Of a DNA stretch of 18,092 nucleotides, positions 15,401 through 18,092 are shown in pieces. Each line of letters opens with the position of its first letter. The stretch's first letter is position 1. Under the pieces are notes generated by a model, which was given only the letters and a program-made list of their open reading frames with translations, did no database searches and was not told where the DNA came from. The stretch spans positions 1 to 18,092 of the forward strand of contig CALHIO010000134.1 of assembly GCA_938030915.1 (NCBI GenBank), written 5' to 3'. The DNA is from an uncultured Gemmatimonadota bacterium (GTDB taxonomy: Bacteria > Gemmatimonadota > Gemmatimonadetes > Longimicrobiales > Gaopeijiaceae). A program made the position numbers and the translations under genes.

Positions 15401-15508
15401 GAGCAGAGAGCAGGCTCGGGTCACGGTGCGCGGAGTCACCTGCAGGAAAACGACCATGGAAGTGTCCTTCGTCATGGGAGTGTCCTTCGTCACGGGAGTG
15501 CCTTTCAT
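12461..15508 (-). CDS. Large secreted BNR/Asp-box (sortilin/VPS10-like) beta-propeller protein
   Basis: A secreted protein of about 1000 residues built from WD40/YVTN-like BNR repeats. I count about eleven Asp boxes of the form S-x-D-x-G-x-x-W or close variants, for example KSTNRGQTW, RSDDGGDTW, KSTDGGQSW, VSDDGGRTF, ISRDRGGSW and ASTDAGRNW, spread over two propeller-like halves and ending at HGQGVWILDD. Then comes a FlgD-like beta domain (TGTHRVNWDLRHGG, VSPGTYSVSI) and a helical C-terminus with a glycine-rich insert (NAGGGGFGFRGPAGPP). Homologues are often named glycosyl hydrolase or sialidase, but no catalytic residues can be assigned. The ATG at 15508 overlaps the exonuclease stop as ATGA. 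The signal peptide (hydrophobic core LLGLTLMAIF, likely cut near PVSG/Q) and AAGGA Shine-Dalgarno sites favour ATG at 15457 or 15475. Confidence 0.88.
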   Translation of the reverse strand: MKGTPVTKDTPMTKDTSMVVFLQVTPRTVTRACSLLGLTLMAIFTASPVSGQTAITTDAMSSMYPRSIGPAVTGGRIHDVEALPNDPSTLFVGTASGGLWKSTNRGQTWINVFFDKPVSTFGDIAISRSHPHIMYAGTGEQQNRQSSSYGNGIYRSDDGGDTWTHLGLEETRHTGRIVIHPTNPDIVYFGAVGNLWAGSEDRGVFKSTDGGQSWEKVLFVDRFSGVIDMAIDPRDPNTVYAATYQRLRRAWGFNGGGPGSGIWKSTDGGANWNRLGAGLPEGDLGRIGIAVAESNPRVVMALVEAEDDQSGVYRSEDAGLSWTRVNEQNIRPMYYSHIFIDPNDDERVYTLATRSYVSDDGGRTFSQIALAPTYDVGIHADHHSLWINPADPDHLFLAGDAGLHESYDRGINFRKLNNIPISQFYAIGVDMRDPYWVYGGLQDNHSFFAPSENRRWAGILNDDWMQNGFGDGMFWQADPDDARYSYGSSNGGNYFRYDTQTGDMLDISPEAPVGQQYRFDWTSPMMLSQHDSDLLYVAGNNLFISRDRGGSWTSTEDMSRQIDRDTLQIMGVAGADITISRNDGTSSFGEAVTLDESPVDPAVLWVGYDDGNLQVSRNGGTTWAEVSGNVPGIADGTYVSRIVASSTAAGTAYATFDAHRDGDFRPYVYRTRDFGSSWEALHAGLPAMGSVNVLVEHPDNPNTLFVGTEHHVFASTDAGRNWARVPNLPTTNYDDMVIHPREKDLVIGSHGQGVWILDDTRAIAEWGEATAPVTVFSAPLGTIKLWKKDTSYRGQDKYAGANPVDGVEITYRIMNGAGSATMRVHRADGTVVRELTVPGATGTHRVNWDLRHGGPGVSSEWTRHDSPVLARPIDTWGPWVSPGTYSVSIESGGQRGETMVEVRGDPEMPMLTQDMYESREQFMLDAIALTTQISDVMRDNSMNAGGGGFGFRGPAGPPRTPEDRLRVARRMVQQVYSALNGGAVRPGSLYPPTQTQREQLQRARDLLEDAMAELR
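15455..15508 (-). repeat. Three 18-base tandem units, each ending in a start codon
   Basis: Units at 15491-15508, 15473-15490 and 15455-15472, read on the minus strand. The two nearest the gene body differ at one base; the first differs from the middle one at four. The two later units contain AAGGA, seven bases, then ATG; the first contains AAGGC and ends in GTG. They encode KGTPV, TKDTPM and TKDTSM. Each unit is therefore a potential initiation site for the propeller protein. The same AAGGACACTCCC string precedes the M20 peptidase start. Confidence 0.85.
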
Positions 15509-16302
15509 TCGGGTGTGGGGTCCGTCTCGATCGGGGTGAGACCAAGCGCGGCACGGACGACGTCGAACACGTCCACGTCCATGTCGGCCGCGCCCATCAT
15601 CCATTGCAGATAGTCGGGGGCGTCTCTGGCCACCTCGGCGAGCGGACGTCCCTTGTACTTTCCTCTCCGGAAGACACGGCCCTCCTCTTCGGAGCTGAAC
15701 CAGCGGTCGACCTCCGTGCGCGTCGGAGCGTACTCCTCGCAGTAGGCATGCAGGCCGTCGAGGTCTCGCGGGATGTGCGGGTAGCGTTCGAGCTGGCCGC
15801 CGAGGACAGCGGCCGAGGTACGGATGTCCCCGAGCGCGGTGTGTGCTTCCTCGTGCTCCCGACCCAGGTAGAAGCGGGCTGCAGCGGAGAGGTCACGTCG
15901 CTCCTCCCGGTGGAAGATGTTCTGCATGTCCACCACCCGGCGCCCCTCCATCGAGAAGTCGACGTCACAGCGCTTGAACTCCTCCACCAGCATCGGGATG
16001 TCGAAACGACGAACGTTGAATCCGGCGAGATCGCACCCTTCCAGCATCAGGTCGAGCGAGCGCGCCACTCTGCAGAATTCGACTTCGTCGGCGACGTCGG
16101 CATCGGTGATCCCGTGTACCGCAGTGGCCTCGGGTGGGATCGGCATGCCCGGATTGAACCGTCGCTCGCGTTCGAGGATGTCGCCCGTCGGCGTCCACTT
16201 GATGAATGCGAGCTCGATGATGCGGTCGTTCTTCAGGTCGAGACCTGTCGTCTCGAGGTCGAAGAAGACCAGGGGCCGGTCCAGCTGAAAGGGAAGATTC
16301 AT
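15505..16302 (-). CDS. DEDDh 3'-5' exonuclease with exonuclease X-type C-terminal motif
   Basis: A 265-residue cytoplasmic DnaQ-like exonuclease. Exo I is FFDLETTGL (Asp15, Glu17), Exo II is LAGFNVRRFDIPML (Asp101), and Exo III is EEAHTALGDI with His154 and Asp159 in H-x4-D spacing, so all catalytic positions are present. The C-terminal part has FRRGKYKGRPLAEVARDAPDY (about 214-234) followed by LQWMM, matching the small motif found after the nuclease domain in exonuclease X-like proteins. It is likely to trim 3' DNA ends in repair or proofreading, acting as a separate enzyme and not as a polymerase domain. The frame is open to 16407, but the ATG at 16302 starts just before the domain. Its stop overlaps the propeller gene (ATGA), an odd partner for a DNA enzyme. 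Confidence 0.93.
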   Translation of the reverse strand: MNLPFQLDRPLVFFDLETTGLDLKNDRIIELAFIKWTPTGDILERERRFNPGMPIPPEATAVHGITDADVADEVEFCRVARSLDLMLEGCDLAGFNVRRFDIPMLVEEFKRCDVDFSMEGRRVVDMQNIFHREERRDLSAAARFYLGREHEEAHTALGDIRTSAAVLGGQLERYPHIPRDLDGLHAYCEEYAPTRTEVDRWFSSEEEGRVFRRGKYKGRPLAEVARDAPDYLQWMMGAADMDVDVFDVVRAALGLTPIETDPTPE

Positions 16303-16337
16303 GGGCTTTGCAAGGTAGCCGGCGGGGCCGGGTCGAA

Positions 16338-17759
16338 CTACCGAGGCCGGTTCTCCAGAAGATCGGCCAGGCGTGACGAACTTCTGAGTTCGCTGAGTGG
16401 CAGCCACGACGTCCCGGCCAGCAGAGCGATCGGCTCGCGGGCCTCCACGCCTGCCTCGATCCAGGCGAGGCCCTCATCGTGGCGTGCCAGCGTGGTCAGG
16501 AGCGCTCCGAGGCTGGTTGCGACCGGCGTGCCGCGGCGTGCCTTCCGGATCAGGTCATGCGCGATCTCCTCGGCTTCGGACCGCTCGCCAGCGCGAGCCA
16601 GCGCCGTGCCGAGGAAGGCCGTCAGAAAAGGCTCACGCCCCGAGACTTCGACTGCTGCGCGATAGTAGGTCAGGGATTCGCCACGTCGATCACTCTGCTC
16701 GGCGTAGCGACCAAGGTGCAGGTACGAGAGGGCATGCTCCGGATCGAGTTGAATGGCTCTTCGGGATCGGGCCACGGCCTCGTCGATGCGGCCGGCCAGT
16801 GCGTGCGGCCAGCCGGACTCGTTCACGAGGGTCGGGTCGAGCGGCTCGAGTGCCATGGCGCGGTCCGCTGACCCGCACGCGTCTTCGTAGGCTCCGCGGT
16901 ACAGGAGCGTCCGAGCGAGCCACTGGTGCGCAGTGGCCATGCAGGGAGCCATCTCGAGGGACAGACGAAGGTGAGCCTCGGCCGAATCGAACGCCCAGTC
17001 GAGCAGATCTGCGTATCCGAGCGCGGTGTGTGCTCGCGCGACCGTGTCGTCGAGATCGAGTGCCCGGTCCGCGCCCTCACGCACGGCGCGCACGGTGGCG
17101 TCGAGGTCGGTTCCCGTGCGCAGCGATACGTGCGCCTCACGGGCATCACGCCAACACTCCGCCATCCCCGCCCACGCGTCCGCGAAGATCGAGTCCCGTT
17201 CGATCGCCGCCTCGAAGCGCCCGAGAGCGCGGGTGGGATCACCAGCGAGCAGGGCGATTCGTCCGTCGACGTAATACTGCCACGCAACGGAGTCCGAGGT
17301 TGGCGCCCGATAGGTCAGATCGGGCGTCGGCGCTGGTGTCGGCGATCCGAGAGCGCGTGCGATCTCGCCCGCGATCTGGCTCTGAATGTCGAACAGGGTT
17401 TCGGTCTCGAAGCGCCAGGCGCCGGACCAGAGCTCGGCCCCGTCAGAGGTTCGGACGAGCTGTGCAACGACCCGTTTCTGCTCGCCCTCGTCCTCGTCCT
17501 CGTCTTCGAGTTGTCCGCGAACCAGGAAATCCGCGCCCAGTTCGTTGGCCGCCGAACCGAGGTCGGTCGTTCGGTGACTGAAGGCGAGCGACGAGACGGG
17601 CCCGACGATCGTCAGGCCATCGACCGATCCGAGTAGCGTCGCGATCCCCTCGATCGCCCCCGCCCCGAATAGCCAGGAGCCGTCTGCGAAGGGGAGGATG
17701 GCCAGCCGACTCCCCCGCCTCCGTCGGAGCGATCCGCGGATTCGGGCAAGGACGGACAT
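16338..17759 (-). CDS. TolB-like N-terminal domain plus tetratricopeptide-repeat protein
   Basis: A 473-residue protein. Residues about 18-138 match the TolB-like/FlgO-type domain found in adenylate cyclase- and CadC-like proteins: RLAILPFADGS, then GLTIVGPVSSLAF, LGADFLVRGQL, VVAQLVRTSDGAELWSGAW and FDIQSQIAGEIARAL. A proline-rich linker follows. From about 157 to 440 come TPR-type helix pairs, for example DPTRALGRFEAAIERDSIFA and EHALSYLHLGRYAEQSDRRG. In relatives this pair usually follows a kinase, cyclase or winged-helix domain; here the signalling domain is absent and only a basic start (RIRGSLRRRRGSR) precedes it. A run of acidic residues (EDEDEDEGE) is inserted between two strands. It starts 12 bases after the 2-oxoglutarate dehydrogenase stop and is probably a scaffold or a detached regulator half. 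Confidence 0.85.
   Translation of the reverse strand: MSVLARIRGSLRRRRGSRLAILPFADGSWLFGAGAIEGIATLLGSVDGLTIVGPVSSLAFSHRTTDLGSAANELGADFLVRGQLEDEDEDEGEQKRVVAQLVRTSDGAELWSGAWRFETETLFDIQSQIAGEIARALGSPTPAPTPDLTYRAPTSDSVAWQYYVDGRIALLAGDPTRALGRFEAAIERDSIFADAWAGMAECWRDAREAHVSLRTGTDLDATVRAVREGADRALDLDDTVARAHTALGYADLLDWAFDSAEAHLRLSLEMAPCMATAHQWLARTLLYRGAYEDACGSADRAMALEPLDPTLVNESGWPHALAGRIDEAVARSRRAIQLDPEHALSYLHLGRYAEQSDRRGESLTYYRAAVEVSGREPFLTAFLGTALARAGERSEAEEIAHDLIRKARRGTPVATSLGALLTTLARHDEGLAWIEAGVEAREPIALLAGTSWLPLSELRSSSRLADLLENRPR
17486..17509 (-). repeat. Hexanucleotide microrepeat coding for an acidic run
   Basis: Three perfect CCTCGT units plus one diverged unit (plus-strand reading) encode the Glu-Asp run in the TolB-like domain. 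In-frame six-base units would lengthen or shorten a surface loop by two residues at a time. Confidence 0.7.
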
Positions 17760-17771
17760 GGCCGCCCGGTC

Positions 17772-18092
17772 CTAGTCCGTGGACTCGGGCTCGAAGCCGA
17801 GCGCGTTCAGGACAACCAACTCCTGATGCTTGGCGTGCGTGGACGCCTTGCCTTCCGCCGGGCTCGCCCGCTCAGGACGCGCAGCGTAGGAGAGCGGCAC
17901 CTTCCGGGGAACGACCGAGCGGAGTCGCGGTCCGACATACGTCAGCCCCCCCATGTTGCGGGGCTCTTCCTGGGCCCAGACGACCTCACGGATGTTCGGA
18001 TAGTGCTCGAGCAACTGGGTCAGCGCCTCCACCGGGAACGGGTAAAGGAGTTCGAGCCGTCCTACCGCCACGTGGCTGGCCTCCGCGCGGCG
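17772..18092 (-). CDS. sucA: 2-oxoglutarate dehydrogenase E1 component, C-terminal end (cut by window)
   Basis: The last 106 residues of a thiamine-diphosphate E1 of 2-oxoglutarate dehydrogenase, a TCA-cycle enzyme. Diagnostic stretches are VGRLELLYPFPVEALTQLLEHY, then VVWAQEEPRNMGGLTYVGPRL, then LSYAARPERASPAEGKASTHAKHQ. These correspond to the transketolase-type C-terminal domain and the family-typical W-x-QEEP-x-NMG and GRP-x-x-ASPA-G motifs. The frame is open through the right edge, so the N-terminal part (usually more than 800 residues) lies outside. The TolB-like/TPR gene follows 12 bases after its TAG stop. The E2 gene that often follows sucA is not here. Confidence 0.93.
   Translation of the reverse strand, partial: RRAEASHVAVGRLELLYPFPVEALTQLLEHYPNIREVVWAQEEPRNMGGLTYVGPRLRSVVPRKVPLSYAARPERASPAEGKASTHAKHQELVVLNALGFEPESTD

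Noticed and set aside
13919..15613. A 564-codon plus-strand open frame opposite the propeller gene
   Set aside because: The minus-strand frame has about eleven Asp boxes and a signal peptide; the plus-strand translation is a low-complexity Arg/Val/Asp shadow.
1..18092. A defence island, prophage, CRISPR or biosynthetic cluster
   Set aside because: No nuclease-helicase, Cas, integrase, transposase, toxin-antitoxin, polyketide or peptide synthase genes are visible; the one nuclease is a housekeeping-type DEDDh exonuclease, and gene order and codon use look chromosomal throughout.

Overview
The window is a gene-dense, high-GC stretch of bacterial chromosome with 19 protein-coding genes that I can support. 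Seventeen lie on the minus strand and two on the plus strand. No gap exceeds about 165 bases. I see no rRNA, tRNA, CRISPR array, insertion sequence, integrase or phage gene. The content (VPS10/BNR-type secreted propeller, heme A synthase with a DUF420/CtaM protein, VLCAD/ACAD9-like acyl-CoA dehydrogenase, TolB-like TPR protein, 2-oxoglutarate dehydrogenase E1) suggests an aerobic, Gram-negative-type heterotroph with an aa3/caa3 oxidase that uses peptides and fatty acids. The mix resembles Gemmatimonadota or a related phylum. That is an impression from gene content, not a proof.

Layout, left to right. 1-1120 (minus): an M20 dipeptidase cut by the left edge, preceded by a small GlsB/YeaQ-type membrane protein. 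1250-1747 (plus): a lone uncharacterised protein. 1760-3158 (minus): an ECF sigma factor followed by a PspA/IM30-like coiled-coil protein, probably an envelope-stress pair. 3265-4383 (minus): a thiamine-diphosphate E1-alpha-type dehydrogenase subunit with no E1-beta beside it. 4549-5256 (plus): a V4R-like protein transcribed divergently from E1-alpha.

5253-18092 (minus) is one long co-directional run. In transcription order it holds: the 3' end of 2-oxoglutarate dehydrogenase E1; a TolB-like/TPR protein; a DEDDh exonuclease; a roughly 1000-residue secreted BNR propeller; a cupredoxin; a four-helix membrane protein; a patatin phospholipase; an acyl-CoA dehydrogenase; heme A synthase; a DUF420 protein; an EamA transporter; and a CoA-binding protein. 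Four junctions in the run are 4-base ATGA or GTGA overlaps (exonuclease/propeller, acyl-CoA dehydrogenase/ctaA, ctaA/DUF420, DUF420/eamA), so translation is probably coupled there.

Functionally, the acyl-CoA dehydrogenase feeds electrons to the respiratory chain and CtaA plus DUF420 build its terminal oxidase. The patatin could release fatty acids for the dehydrogenase, and the cupredoxin could carry electrons or copper outside the membrane. I found no clearly new defence or mobile system. The most unusual local structures are a 54-base array of three 18-base units, each ending in a start codon, at the head of the propeller gene, and a CXXCH motif inside the thiamine-diphosphate loop of the E1-alpha protein.
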